From: Undaria pinnatifida
Taxonomy: Eukaryota; Sar; Phaeophyceae; Laminariales; Alariaceae
Length of the DNA: 64,000 nt
Direction of reading: 5' to 3'
Assembly: GCA_012845835.1 (NCBI GenBank)
Contig: JABAKD010000025.1
Coordinates: 14,165,971 to 14,229,970, forward strand
Shown here: positions 33,225 through 45,627 of the stretch, in pieces
Layout: each line of letters begins with the position of its first letter
Numbering within the stretch: the first letter of the stretch is position 1
The notes under the pieces: model-generated
Told to the model about the DNA's origin: nothing
The model's database searches: none
The model's input: only the letters and a program-made list of their open reading frames with translations
Program-made: the position numbers and the translations under genes

Positions 33225-33815
33225 TCTTTCAGGGCAGAGAGATCCCTGATCTATATATTCTGCATGGGCTATAGCAATGATTTGTGTCTTTCAGGGCAGA
33301 CAGATCCCTGGTCTAGATGATCTGCATGAGCTATAGCAATGATTTGTGTATTTCAGGGCAGACCAATCCCTGATATATGTATGAACTGCATGGGCTTTAG
33401 CAATGATCTGTGCATTTCAGGGCAGACAGATCCCTTGTCTAATTGATGTGCATGGGCTATATAGCAATGGTCTGTGTATTTTAGCGCAGACATATCCCCG
33501 GTCTAAACGATCTACATGGGCTATAGCAATGATCGATGCATTTCAGGGCAGGCAGGGCCCTGATCTATATGATCTGCATGGGCGTTAGCAAGGATCTGTG
33601 CCTTTTAGCGCAGACATATCTTCGGTCTATACGATCTGCATGGACTATAGCAATGATCTGCGTATTTCAGGGCAGGCAGGGCCCTGATCTATATGATCTG
33701 CATGGGCTATAGCAATAATCTATGAATTTCAAAGCAGACGGATCCCTGGTCTACATATTCTGCATGGACTACTGTAATATTCTGTGCCTTTCAGGGCAGA
33801 CAGACCCCTGGTTAA
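33225..33815 (+). repeat. 62-base minisatellite, ten units
   Basis: Ten units of TTTCAGGGCAGACAGATCCC, followed by TGGTCTA, GATCTGCATGGGCTATAGCA and ATGATCTGTG. Units 5 and 7 share TTTTAGCGCAGACATAT, while 6 and 8 share GGCAGGGCCCTG, so a two-unit higher-order repeat of about 124 bases has been duplicated. Confidence 0.88.
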
Positions 33816-35624
33816 TTGATCTCTACGACCCATAGATTATGTTGACGGGTGAGGGCTGAATGGTCTGAACGACCTATTAATAGCGCATGTTTCCTACAAA
33901 AGGGCTGGATTTATCTGTACGGCAGCGATCGTGCGTGCACAACGTACGATGTCGACAGCTCTAGATGATGTAGACCGTGATCTGTCCGATGGGTGAAAAA
34001 AAACCAAGCGAAGGTCTATCGGGTGGGTCCCAAGAAGAAAACGAAGCGAATGATGTATATGCCGAGTATTACACTGAGTACAGATTCCTGTCTCGACATA
34101 ACATTCGTGTACTGCCGGACGTCGCGAAGCTTCAGAAGTACCGAGTATGATACAAGTTGTTTGGGATTTTTTTTTGGTTTAGTTTTTTCATGTTCTCAGA
34201 TTAACTCATCATCGCCATGACTTAGCCCGTGGTCCGTGGTCACAGGACAGGCTCCAGTAACTCTGGAGCGGAAGGATACCCCGGGGAAAAAACGTTGCAC
34301 CAGGTACTGCTAGTACTTCCTGCCTTTCTCACGAGTACGCGTTTGATTCCTTCCGCCGCGGCATGTTGACTTGGTGAATGTCGAGAGCATACAGCACCAG
34401 TGTACAGGCATGCAAGTTTAAGTTTCGTGCATTTTGTATGAAGTAACCGTGCGGGCTACGTGGTACATGTGATACTGCGTGTTTTTGAAGTATGCTGAAT
34501 GTTTTGATTATTTGCCCTACTGCAGTAATGGATTTGATTAATGCTGTACGTAACAGGAAAAAATATCTGGTAGTATTTCAAAATACAGATATACATGTTC
34601 CTTCGAGTGTCAGGTGTCAATTATCGGTGGTGATGTGATAGGTATGCCAAGTGATAGGTATGGCAGCAACGTTTCAGACTTGCTTAGGACTCATCCCACG
34701 CTAGGGGTGCAGCAGATTCTAGGAATGTTCTGAGCTCCTAGCATGAGGAGCTCTACATCTCACCCAAAACATGACTTGGAAGGCGTTCGTTCGCGCAACC
34801 CGACCAACATTTCTATACGCTAGTACTGAAAACAAATGTACCCGTAACAGTGTCATACTTTCATACTAACCAATAGTTCCACAAGAGCTGAACCAATCAG
34901 AAACATTATTGACCGAAAAAGTGCAATCGTTACCGTGGGATGACTCTTGAAACAACGGATTATTTTTGGCAAGCGACGCTGATTTTTGCTTTTTTTTTTC
35001 CAACCTGTAATCGTATATGTAGCCAACGATGGACTGTGAGGTCTCGCCAATCGCTTGTGCCGCTGCAACAATGACCCCGCACTAATTTCAAGTAGTTGGT
35101 CCTAAACAAGTTAAGTGCAGTTGTAAAAAAAATCACAGGTTGTACAGATGATCTATCCCCACTTGATGGTCTTGACATTTCGGGAAGATCTGTGTGGTCT
35201 AGCTCGTGTTTCCGGGCGGGAGGCGTACGATGTGCATGATCTAGCACCTGCTAAAGGGATTGGATCTGTCCTCACTATGTGCAGAGCCTGTACACCATAT
35301 CATAGCGGCAGATACAGGATCTACTGTAGACGGTCTTGATGATCTGTTCGAGGTGTGATATGCTGCGACGTTTTTTCCTGCCAAAATCACGAGGGTGCTA
35401 TCCATAGTCCTCTTTGAGGCTTCAGAGGGAAAGGACGTCGAGTATACATGACGGTTACAGCGTGGGCCACACCCAGGAGACACATGCTACAGGTAAAGGT
35501 GCACCACTTGGTTACTGAAGCTCCTCGCTTGCGGATATTATTACTATATAGTATAATGCTATAATTCCATAATGCCATAATACAATAATACCCCTGGTGT
35601 GGCCACACCAAAAACAAAGTATCT

Positions 35625-35870
35625 CATTGGCGCTGTCATATCCATAAGCAAGAAAGTAGGCACAAGGTGCCGAAGTCCGTCTTACGAGCGATTCTTGGAA
35701 GAATGCAGTTCACCCTTCATGCGGCTCGCCGAACACCTCACGGCGCTTCGCGCCTGGTGCAAGCAATGTCTGCCTGGTTGGTGAAAACCCGACGTGCTCC
35801 GTCCCGGCATAGTATGGTAGGGATGCGAGGGTCTATGGTCATGCGACTGCGGCCATGCACAATACTGAGG
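35625..35870 (-). repeat. Dispersed repeat C, minus-strand copy
   Basis: Reverse complement of the 48563-48812 copy: GGTGCCGAAGTCCGTC at 35668, CATGCGGCTCGCC and GGATGCGAGGGTC near 35823. Inside intron 1. Confidence 0.7.
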
Positions 35871-36397
35871 TATAAAAAAACTCAATATTGAGAAACAAGA
35901 ATCACATTCAGACGATTTTGGGTCAACATGGGTTGAGAAACCCGGTCGATCAAAAAAACAAATGGCCAAAAATGACTGCCTCTGTCGTAGCGCGTGTCAG
36001 AAGCCCGAGCTTCCGGGGTAGCGTCTGTGTTCGAATTCCAGGGTGGGGAGCTGTACCACACGCGCCCAGTTCGGTGGCCCTTGTTATGCTGCGCCCTCTT
36101 CGTAGTCGCCTGATAAGAGCGGACTCGTAGTGTTTTGTGGTCACTAGATTAGTAGTCTGCCTTCGCAGCATGATAGATAGCCCGAGACGGATGGGTTTGT
36201 ATGAAGCTCTGTGCGTGTCGTGCGTGTCCTTTTATTGTTGTTTTTTTGCCGTGGGATGTGCGATTTTGTTTGATTTTTATGACGAGTCTTTTGTTTTGTT
36301 CCACTTTTGTTGCTAGTCGGCCTTCTGACTCTAGGTCATGTCGATGAGGTGATGTGAGAACCACAACAGCTTCAGCAACGAGATAGGGCGCCAGTTT

Positions 36398-36650
36398 TTC
36401 ATACCACCAACTATAAGGCAGCCCTGTCTTAGCTCCGTTTGGCTCATGCTCCGTTGCATCGTTTTTTGTTATGTTCGTTCCCGTTCGCTTGTTTTGAGTG
36501 CCTCAAGTGTTACCACGATAAACAGTGTTTCACACCACCAAGGTGGCCCGGGCTTAGCTCCGTTTGGCTCATGTTCTGTGCCATTGTTGTTGTTGTTCGT
36601 AATGGCTCACCTCTGAATTCCTGAGGGGTTACGATGATAAACGCGTCAGC
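36398..36650 (+). repeat. Two tandem units of about 125 bases
   Basis: Both units contain ACACCACCAA-type text, CTTAGCTCCGTTTGGCTCATG and GTTACGATGATAAAC-type text, with moderate divergence. Confidence 0.7.
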
Positions 36651-37577
36651 GCTGTGAGCCGCGGAGGTGTGGTAACTAATCTGGACGAAAGCTACGGTAA
36701 TCGGGTCGTATTTGTGTGCCTCGCTTGAGTGGCTTCAGTGTGTCTGGCACATGGTACACGGTACATGTGCGCTCTTTTTTTTCTGGGACTCTTAACGTCA
36801 TGCGAGGAGCTTTGTACCTCGCCCAACAAGACATAAGTCTTGACAAGAAATTGTTGCAGTAGAGCAAGTCGATGAACCATTTCGTGGCCTAGTGTAGATT
36901 TGCAACGAAAAAAATCGCCGAACAAGACGGACGTTTTCACGATAAGACATTCCGTTACATGACAAATATTTCACCCAAAAAGTGCTGCCTCCACTGTAGC
37001 ACGCGTCGTTCTTGACCCCGCTAGGGCCCCGGCACCACTCCCTATACTATTGCACAAGTATTTGTGTCCCCCATGGTGGATTTCCAGCTGAAAAGGCGTT
37101 AAGCTTGTGATTTTCGGTGTCGAGACCGCGTTTTGCACCGGGGAAGCTTGCCAAGTCTTCGACAAAATGGTGATATAAACTCATTTTCAGAGCAGTGCAC
37201 GGGTCCGATTACTTCTCGCGGGTTGGATCGGAACAGGCTGACCTGCCCCGGCCCTTGAGGCTTGAACGCCTCCTGACCCAACCCGAGCTGACCCATGACA
37301 TTTTGATCGCCTCCTGGCCGGGCCCGACGTGATTGGCGTGTTTTTGAAGAGACCCCCTGACCCCACCCGCGGGCCGGATCATGGCCTGTGGAAAGCCCTG
37401 AATTGTATATCAACCTATCGAAACCCCTTTCCTTACTCCTACCCCAATCAAACCCAATCGACCAACTTAGGGATAATCTCGTTCTCGTCACACGGCTGTG
37501 CCTGAACGATCCTTTTCCCTGTGGGGTTCTTGACTTTAGGAAGTCTCTATACCTGATGCTTGCTACGGCGGTAGAGG

Positions 37578-38043
37578 TGCACCTAACCTGCTCCCGAGGG
37601 TCTTCTCTTGCGGAGCGTATGCCCCAGCTAACAATTGATTTGGGAAAGGAAAATTAAGTGCTACCCGAAGAACAAGCCTATGCTGTAGTGCATGCATGAA
37701 GAGCATTTTGCGGAGAAAAAAATGTGAAATTCCGACGATTTTGGGTTGAGATGGGTTAAGGAACCCCGTCATTCAGACACCGTTTCAGCCAAAAAGTACT
37801 ACGTCTATCGTGCACCTAACCTTTTCCCGAGGGTCTTCTCTTGCGGAGCGTATGCCCCAGCTAACAACTAAGTTGGGAAAGGAAAACTAAGTGCTACCCG
37901 AAGAACAAGCCTATGCTGTAGTGCATACATCAAGAGCATTTTGCGGGGAAAAAAATGTGAAATTCCGACGATTTTGGGTTGAGATGGGTTAAGGAACCCC
38001 GTCATTCAGACACCGTTTCAGCCAAAAAGTACTACGTCTATCG
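37578..38043 (+). repeat. Tandem duplication of 233 bases
   Basis: Two adjacent, nearly identical units, 37578-37810 and 37811-38043, each starting TGCACCTAACC and ending CTACGTCTATCG. Weaker relatives of the end part (TTCCGACGATTTTGGGTT, then AGCACGCGTC) are at 35908-36000 and 40515-40605. The low divergence suggests a recent event. Confidence 0.9.
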
Positions 38044-38159
38044 TAGCACGCGTCTTCTGATATGCACCGCCGCCACGGAAAAAACCGCTCCGCTGTACCA
38101 ACAGTTGTGTAGTGTAGTTTTCGCACATCGGACAACAAGTTTACCTCATTCTGTCATAA

Positions 38160-38500
38160 TTCAGCAGTGAGTTAACGAACTTAACTCAGTTGTGCACACT
38201 CAGGGCGTGCGAGTTGAAGATTGTGACTCAGTTGTGCACACTCCGCGGGGATGAGTTAGAGTTTGTAACTCAGTTATGCGCACTTCCAGCGGATGAGTTA
38301 AAGACGATAACTCACTTGTGCACACTCCAAGGGGGTGAGTTAAATACCATAACTCAGTTATACACTCAGAGACGATGAGTTAAAGACGACAATCCAGTTA
38401 CAATTGCGCGCTCAGGGATTGTGAGCTAAAGAAAAGAACTCAGTCGTGCGCACTCGGGGGGTGTGAGTTAAAGAACATAACTGAGTTAACTCATGGGTTG
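38160..38500 (+). repeat. 46-base minisatellite, about seven units
   Basis: Units run GAGTTAAAGA, about six variable bases, TAACTCAGTTGTGCACACTC, then a G-rich spacer. GAGTTA and TAACTC are inverted, so each unit can form a short stem. Confidence 0.85.
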
Positions 38501-39383
38501 TCCGATGCGTGGTAGGTTTTAACCCGTTTATGAGCGAAGCTGAACCACTTGCGCGAGCGGCTTATGGTTGTAACGAAAGTGGGTTTATGCCGCCGACGGC
38601 AGCCTTGGGTTACTCACAAAACCCGCGCCTCCACCTGTATCCAGGTGGGCCGTCCCGAAAAATGGGGAATGCGACCAACTCAATCATCCGTCTAGAAAAT
38701 GCTGGAGGCAACTATCTATTATTTTTTGCTGCGCGCGTTTTGTGCGCTACACGTCGGACGCATTGCCTCCCCCAAACACCCGGAACTTCCTCGTGTGGCC
38801 AGAGCAGTTTTTTTTTTGTTTTTTTGTATTACCTATGTATCAGGTACAAGGTTTCCTTCTCAAGTCCCGAAACGGTTAACCCTCAGCCCCACGTCCAACC
38901 GTTAGCATGATGCCTCGATTACGGGAGCAGGCGTAACGTGCCTCACCCTGGGCAAGCGGAGGAAAAAAAATGACGACGAGATTGATGATTACGGCATCGG
39001 CCGCTGCTGGTCGGCGGTGATAAAAGGCGTGTCTGAACAACAACAAATGCGAAAGACCCCTGCGGGACTGGCGCAGCATGGTCCTACTCGTACTGCTGCA
39101 TCTTCCTGGCGGCACTCGTAGACGGTTGGAAACAAAGCGCATCGTGGTGTTATTGATCGCTATACGATAATCAACATATAATCAATTTCCGGAAGGGTTT
39201 TGGTACCTGCCTGGGCAAGCGGAGGTACATGAAACATTGGAAGAACAAGGAATAGAACAGTTTGGAAAATGCATGCCACTGCTCGTACTGCTGTTCTGTC
39301 TTTATGTACTATTGTAGTTAATGCCACTGAACGAGTGAACCACGGCAAGAGCATTTTCCAGGTTATATCCCCAAACAGTTGTA

Positions 39384-39442
<59 letters not shown>

Positions 39443-39600
39443 ATAGTGGTAGTAGTAGTAGTAGTAGTAGCAATAGTAGTAGTAGTAGTAGCAGTAGTAG
39501 CTGTAGCAGTTGCAGCAGTAGTAGCTGTAGCAGTAGCAGCAGTAGTAGCTGTAGCAGTAGCAGCAGTAGTAGCCGTAGTAGCAAGTAGTAGTAATAGTAT
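39384..39600 (+). repeat. (AGT)n microsatellite
   Basis: About 19 perfect AGT units followed by interrupted AGT, AGC and GTAGCAGTAGC variants. The long frames across it in all phases (poly-Ser, poly-Val, poly-Leu, poly-Thr) are artefacts. Confidence 0.95.
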
Positions 39601-39944
39601 CCAGAACAAGCAGCAGTAGTATTCATACACCATCCATTTTGCGTACCAAGCTCTTAGGCACCTAGGCAATATGCCGTCGGGCGACAGCCTGTGGGTGCAA
39701 CGATATGCAGACGAACCGGTCTTCGTCTGGACCATTCAATCAAAGACGTTGTCCCTGCTGCTGCTTCAGTGCCTGCCGCGCTTGTTCTGCCTTCATGTCG
39801 AAATGTGCTGCTATTGCGCTTCCTTTTTTTTCTTGTCGGAAGGTCCGGTCATACACACGCCATACAAATCACGATCTAGATCACCTAGCTCATCTACAGC
39901 AGTAGATCGTCTACAGTAGATCCTATATTTGTCGTGATGTTGTG

Positions 39945-40290
39945 ATACGTTGTCCAGGATCCGCAAATCTTACAGATCCAACCGAGGAAACATGTGCTAC
40001 TTTATGCAGATCATACGGCTCCCACCCGGCGACATGATCTATTGGCCATGCAGATCGTCCTGACCAGCGATCTGTCTGCCTTGAAAAACAAAGATGATTA
40101 TGGCTGTAGCCCATGTCGATGATATAGACCAGGGATCTGTCTGTCCTGATATACACAGATCATTGCTATAGCCCATGCAGATCATGTAGACCAGGGATTT
40201 CTCTTCGCTGAAAGACCCAAATCATGGCTACAGCCCATACAGATCATATAGACCAGGGATCTGGTTGCCCTGAAAGATATGGATAATTGA
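39945..40290 (-). repeat. 62-base minisatellite, inverted array
   Basis: Four units in reverse: GATCATATAGACCAGGGATC, TGTCTGCCCTGAAA-type text and TAGCCCATGCAGATCAT. The adjoining text at 39950-40040 is also the reverse of that right of the 33225 array, so the whole composite is inverted, 6 kb away in the same intron. Confidence 0.82.
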
Positions 40291-41527
40291 TAGGGACCTG
40301 GTCTGTCCTATGTGTGCAGCCTTGTTCTCTGCTGCCGCCTCTGCGCCTTTCAGCCTTGTTCTCCTTGCATGTGGTTGACGGGGTGCTGCCTTCTTTTTTG
40401 CTGTTGTAACTTTGTATCTCCGGCGGCAAATCAATCCGTAGCCTTTGCAAAAAGTGCACTTTACTTTACACGCCCAAGGGGCAGGCAGCGTACCATGGTT
40501 AACATGGCAAACAAGAGTGAAATTCCGACGATTTTGGGTTAAGATGCCCCGTCCCTCAGAACGCACTTTTGCCAAAAACTGCTGCACTTCTCGTGGCACG
40601 CGTCCGTTGCTGCATATCAGTATGTCCGGAAATATAAGATACTTTGTACTTTAGTATTGAAATGTAATGTTGCTTACATTTCCGGACACTGTGGTAATGG
40701 TGAAATGGTAGAATAGCAAGCGGTATGATTTGTAGCGAAGGACACCTGGTGTGATTTCTTTTTTTTCTTGACGATATCTTCCACTTGAGGACTTTAGGGG
40801 TGTTTGCAATGCACCGACATTGGTGGGATAGGAGGTGGGTAGAAAAATGTAATAAGAATAGTGTTGAAACGATCCAAAGTCACAACCCAAGGCCAACCCG
40901 ACGCACGAACAATCGGCAATAAAAACGGTCAAGAAATTCCTACTTCTTTTTTCTTCTGGCGTTTTTTTTTCGTTGGTTGGTCTTGGGACTATATGGCGGT
41001 CGTCAGTTTCAGTTCTGTTTTTTTTTTTTCGTATTCTGACGTATCAGAGGTTGAAAATCGAAACACGCTACTGGAGCGTGTCTTGTGATATCGACTGACT
41101 TATTTATGGCGATGTTTTAGTGTAAGAACAGAAACTGCTGGTATGTCACACTATTAATGATACATTTCGCTTTATGGGTTGGCTGAGCATAAGTCGCCGA
41201 CTGCTTATTAGTTGACTACGGTAGATGCTACAGTCAGTTGCGTGCGGTGTTTTTTATTTGATCCTAAGAAACGAGGGTTACAGCTCTAAGAAATGTGCGA
41301 GCAGCCGGCACAATCACCTCTCCACAGACAATCGTGATGGCCAAAACCCGAAGACACGGGAACAGTATAATACCTGAACGCCTAATAAGGAACCGGGGTA
41401 TGAGAAAGACAACCCAAGACATTTACGAAAATGTAAATTCCTCGAGTCATTATACTGAAGTTGGTATAGAACGCACCCTGCCCAAATGGAAACCCCAGCT
41501 CGGGATAGATCATGGGCTCCGGCCTCA

Positions 41528-41732
41528 CCGAGTGTATACTCGTCCTCTTGAGTTATCCATCGTCGATGAAAATCGACGGGGTGTAAGAAGCTGAGAAGTG
41601 GGAATAATGAACACTATGCGCAATTAATACGAAGGAAAAAAACGGAGGGAAGGGATACACCTGTGAACACGGCTTATCGAGAAGGTCGCTGACGGTAACA
41701 CCTTTTACGAGTTGAGCTGGAGAGTAAAAGTG
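41528..41732 (+). repeat. SINE fragment (body, no head)
   Basis: Has GAGTGTATACTCG, AAATCGACGGG, AACACTATGCGC, GGATACACCTGTGAACACGG and GAGCTGGAGAGTAAAAGTG, in the order of the SINE consensus, with internal deletions. Confidence 0.65.
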
Positions 41733-42917
41733 ATGATGAAACAGTAGAAGAAAAAAATATACATGTACATTATATGTTTTTTGTTACCGTGTCCTGTACT
41801 ACTGTATATCGCCGTTGTTTTTAAACACGCAAACTGGTAACGCACCAAAAAAATCGGTTTCCACAATGGTAGTAACGATTTTTCTGTGCGAGGGATATGG
41901 GACAACCCGTCTTGGCCGGTGCATTGACGGACGGCCTTGACTGATGGCGTGACGCTTGCCTCGTCTCCTGGCATAAACTTCGAAGGAGGTTAAAGCAGTG
42001 CGTGGCCTGCCGGAGAAAAAACGGAAACATTTCAGGAACAGAAGATGATGTGTCGTTTCCTCCTCCTGTTGAGAGTACGAGTGGCAAATTGCAACCACTG
42101 ATTTTCGTATCCGTGGAACCGCAAGCAAGCGAGCAGCCAGGTGGCCTTGTGTGGTGCAGAGCGGGGGGGGTTGTATTCAGTCTGTTCTTTCCGATCATCA
42201 TTTTCCGTGGTATTCCGTGTACCAGCTGCCGTATACCGGTATGGCAAGAGTGTCAGACACAACGCACCCCACCTTGTGTTCCACGTCCCCACAGTACACC
42301 ATCCTGGTGGTAATTAAAATATGTATGGACCACTTGATTTATCACCCGGGGTACGTTGTGTGCCACCCTCCCGAGGTATTGCGTCCTGATCAGTATCGCC
42401 CCCCGACTGCCGGGAATGTGATGGCAAAACCCCTTTGGAACCACTGCTACTACCCACCCTCTTTATCAACCTCTTCAGACCACATCCGGGCCGTGAATGT
42501 TAAATTCCCGAAGAATCGCTTATTTCATAGCCCAGGGTTCGTTGTGTATCACCCCACCCCCCGCAGTGTCCACGCTGTCCACGCCGTGTGATAAATATCC
42601 ATAACCGAAATATCATCACGGGGGGTGTTTCATTCTCCGTCATACCAATCTGGGCTCAAATATAAGCCACTTTCGTATTGTATCATGTGTGTGTGTGTGT
42701 TCTTCACATTAAACCGTTCTTCTACTCGTCGACATCCAGCACACCCAGTGTCCGTACTGATTCCTCACCCTAGAAAGATCAGCTCTGTGGTCACAAGCTA
42801 CGACACAGAGATAATGCATCGTAATGCATTCGACAACGCAATGTCATGCCCTAGTGCTGGGTACGACAGGCACAACATACATACGTCAGCAACAGAAATA
42901 CATTGGAAGAGAGAAAT

Positions 42918-43060
42918 ACGAAATAAACAAAAACAAAAACAAAAACAAAAAACAAAAACAAAATAAGAAAACAAATAAAAACAACGATACAAATAAAACA
43001 AAAAATGAAACAAACAAAATGAAGGGGAAATCGAAGAAACAACCCAACCGGAAAGGAGAG
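42918..43060 (+). repeat. A-rich simple sequence
   Basis: (CAAAAA)n and related A-rich text. The Phe-rich frames on the other strand are artefacts. Confidence 0.8.
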
Positions 43061-43389
43061 CCAAAGCTCGGAAAAGAAACATACCAGGTAATAAAATGAA
43101 ATAAAATAAAGTAAAGTAAAACCAAAATAAGATAATCCAAACACGAGCCAAAAACCTGGACACGCAAGGAGGGAACAAATGGGAAAAAATTCCCCAGAAA
43201 AAGACGAAAAGTGCTATGTACCTACTAGTCGGCCTGGTACCTTGCTACCCTGTCTGCCATCTCCTTCCTGCCTTCGTCCACCGCGGTCTCCCTTCTATTC
43301 CTCCTGTTGCCCCCCCTGCCCCCATTCCCTTGGACGGCTTTCCTTCTACTCCTCCTGTTTCCCCCCCTCCCCCCTTTGTGTTCTTCTTA

Positions 43390-43944
43390 TTAAACCAAAA
43401 TACCTGAGCAAAAAACTTGGTATCCAGCTGCACTGAATCTCGTGTTGCCGGGCCGTCGAGTTTCCTGCAGGCCAATGAAGTCACAGCCGAGTTGCTGGCC
43501 TTTCGCCAGTACACGCTCGTCATGCCCATACCCGTTCTTCCCCTTTACGGCCAGGGTACGCACGTTGTAGGTCGCTACCGCCACAAGTGCCGCCTTCCGT
43601 CTCTTACGAGTCTCGCGTGCTGCTTTCTCAGCCAGCCGACGAGAGGCTCGTCCCCTCCTCCGTTTCTGTTTCTGTTGTTTCTTTTTTCTCTCTATTAATG
43701 TGATGATTGTGGCTCTCCGTTTCGTAGCCCGGTTCGCGCCTTGGTTTCCGCTGGCTGGGTGCAGCCGTCCCAGCCAACGCCGACACTCCCATCCTTCCTG
43801 TCGTGCATGCGTACCCACGCGGTGGCCAGCCTCTCCACTCCCCAAGCTGCCCACGCTGCGCTCTCTGCTGTGGTGATGTACCCGTCCTGCCCCGGGGATG
43901 AACTCCTCGGCGTCGGGGTTAAAAAGAAAACCCATCACCACCAC
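43390..43944 (-). pseudogene. LINE endonuclease (EEP type), N-terminal fragment
   Basis: A 184-codon frame. Residues about 85-118 are strongly basic (KKKQQKQKRRRGR and onward). From about 122 the apurinic-like endonuclease domain begins: VATYNVRTL, then LAKGQQLGCDFIGLQETR, which contains the catalytic Glu of the Q-E-T motif, and FSAAGYQVFCSG. The frame then stops, so the catalytic His region and the whole RT are missing. Such enzymes nick target DNA for non-LTR retrotransposition. Loss of the 3' side is unusual since LINE copies usually lose the 5' side. Intron 1 of the Rab2-like gene. Confidence 0.85.
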
Positions 43945-45351
43945 CCCACGCGGTCCTTAGAGTGAGCAGTTCACTAGCCAGACCGCGCAAGGTTCCCTCT
44001 CTACCCAGCCCGAGGCTCGATGCCCGTGTGACTGCCGCTAGACCGCTGCAGGTCCTCGCGGGCTTCCTCGGCCCACCCCAAGGACGGGGCAGGCCGAAGG
44101 AGAACGGTACGAGAGTGCATCATAGTTGTTAATAGTGGCGTACATTTGGACCTAGATTGGTATACGGTAGCATCCAGCAAATGAGCGGATAATTCAGTGT
44201 TAGGTTCGGCGTGGCGTTTCATGTACCCAATCCCAGAGGGTGCTGCCATGGAGGATGTCAGGAGGCGGCCAGTCAAGGGAAGACGTTCAGCGGTCAAGGG
44301 TGTCGAACCAAGCATTCCACACTAAAACCAAGTAGTCGGCGTCGGTCAAGCTAAAATATTTGAAAACTGCTGTCAAGGGCTGAAAGTGCCGTCCACAGAC
44401 ATATTTGACCCTGTGGTAGAAGTTCACCGTGTTTTTTAGGACCTACTCGAACGCGTGGTACGATAGATGTAGCACGTTTTTGGCGGCTTTTTTTCTGAAA
44501 GACGGGGCTCCCAAAAGTTCGGAACGTCAGTTTGTTTTTTGCAATATATACATACACGTTTATTTTTTTTCATCACCTAGGTCAGGAGTCTATTCAACGG
44601 GTTGTATTTTTCGGTTTACTAAAATATAAATCAATTTTTTGACGTATGAAAAATTGCCGTCCGTCAGGGACTGGAAACAACCCCCGTCTCGTGACATGTT
44701 TGGTTGCCATCGAAGATGCTAGGGAATTGCGATGTCGCGTCCTGAACGACCGCCTTCCTACACCAAAACCATTCAGCATACATTCACCCTTTTAGAGCCC
44801 GAAATCCGATCTGTACTTTTTTTTTAATGGGTTTCCAGTTGTAAAAGCGTCAAGTCCATAAAAGGAGTTGATACGCCCAAAAAGTCTGGTCTCCAGCCAT
44901 TAGTCGTTTTGCTACCCCCCGTCCCGTCTGTTTTCTGGGCCACCTACTTTAACCCAGCGCTCACTTACAACTCTAATCCAGGATCACATGTGTCAGGCCC
45001 TCGTCCCCCTTCCCCCACCGCTGGGCATGCCGTTGCTTTTGTTGCAATTAAATGTGCTCTCAGACCATGGTTGAAATCCTTGACCGACCGGCCTCTCCTG
45101 CACTATAACTAGTATAACATGGCCAACAAAGAAGGTAGTTTTTCAAGTCGCTGTTTTTTCTAACGGTGCGGGGTAGTATAGGGTAGTTTTTCCCCGCCTC
45201 ACCGCGCGTACGATTTTACTGAGGCAAAAAGGATATCATCATACCGTCGATTCTCAGAAATGTTTCCCAAAAGTATTAATGAGAAGTGCTCTTCTCTCTC
45301 GCGATGGCCGTCCCCGTGCTTTCCTTTTTTTTCGCGTGTTTTTTATTGCAG

Positions 45352-45467
45352 CTGTTGGGAAAAGCGCGATCTTGCTGCAGTTCACGGAGCGGCAGTTTCG
45401 CGATGCCCACGACATGACCATCGGAGTGGAGTTTGGGGCAAAGGATGTTTCCATAGGGGACGCGCAG
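45352..45467 (+). CDS. RAB2: Rab2-like gene, exon 2
   Basis: Acceptor TTTTTTATTGCAG, donor CAG|GTGGGT. Encodes the end of the P-loop (VGKS), LLQFTERQF, switch I with the conserved Thr (HDMTIG, T37) and VEFGA. Ends in phase 0. The two flanking introns total 31.8 kb around 116 coding bases. Confidence 0.95.
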
Positions 45468-45627
45468 GTGGGTAGGGGATACGGGACGCTTAACCGTGAG
45501 GGACATTAAAGTTGAAAGGTTATGATACGCGCCCTTTTGGTTGCTTCTTTTGTCGTAGGCCCAGTGAAACTGGTGTGGCCATTTTTATGGGTAAGTCCTG
45601 TGTTTAAGAGATATTCTCAGCTCATTG

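Larger units (their letters stand above)
23847..45351 (+). other. Intron 1 of the Rab2-like gene (21.5 kb)
   Basis: Starts GCAAGA and ends TTTTTTATTGCAG. It contains repeat A copies, G/C-run arrays, SINE pieces, several minisatellites and a LINE endonuclease fragment, listed separately. The stretches 24000-25130, 25420-26250, 27000-29110, 34000-35620, 40300-41500 and 41740-42900 hold no gene I recognise. Alternative: exon 1 and exon 2 could belong to separate loci, but phase and protein continuity argue for one gene. Confidence 0.75.

Noticed and set aside
33225-33815. CRISPR-like direct repeats
   Set aside because: The units are continuous 62-base copies that differ by point changes throughout. 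There are no short constant repeats separated by unique spacers, and the host is eukaryotic.
38509-38910. 133-codon gene after the 46-base minisatellite
   Set aside because: The frame ends in a T-rich low-complexity stretch, shows no known motif, and overlaps another frame of similar length.
39160-39735. Long poly-Thr, poly-Val, poly-Leu and poly-Ser frames
   Set aside because: All are translations of the AGT microsatellite.
42798-43178. Phe-rich membrane-like frames on the minus strand
   Set aside because: They read through an A-rich simple sequence.
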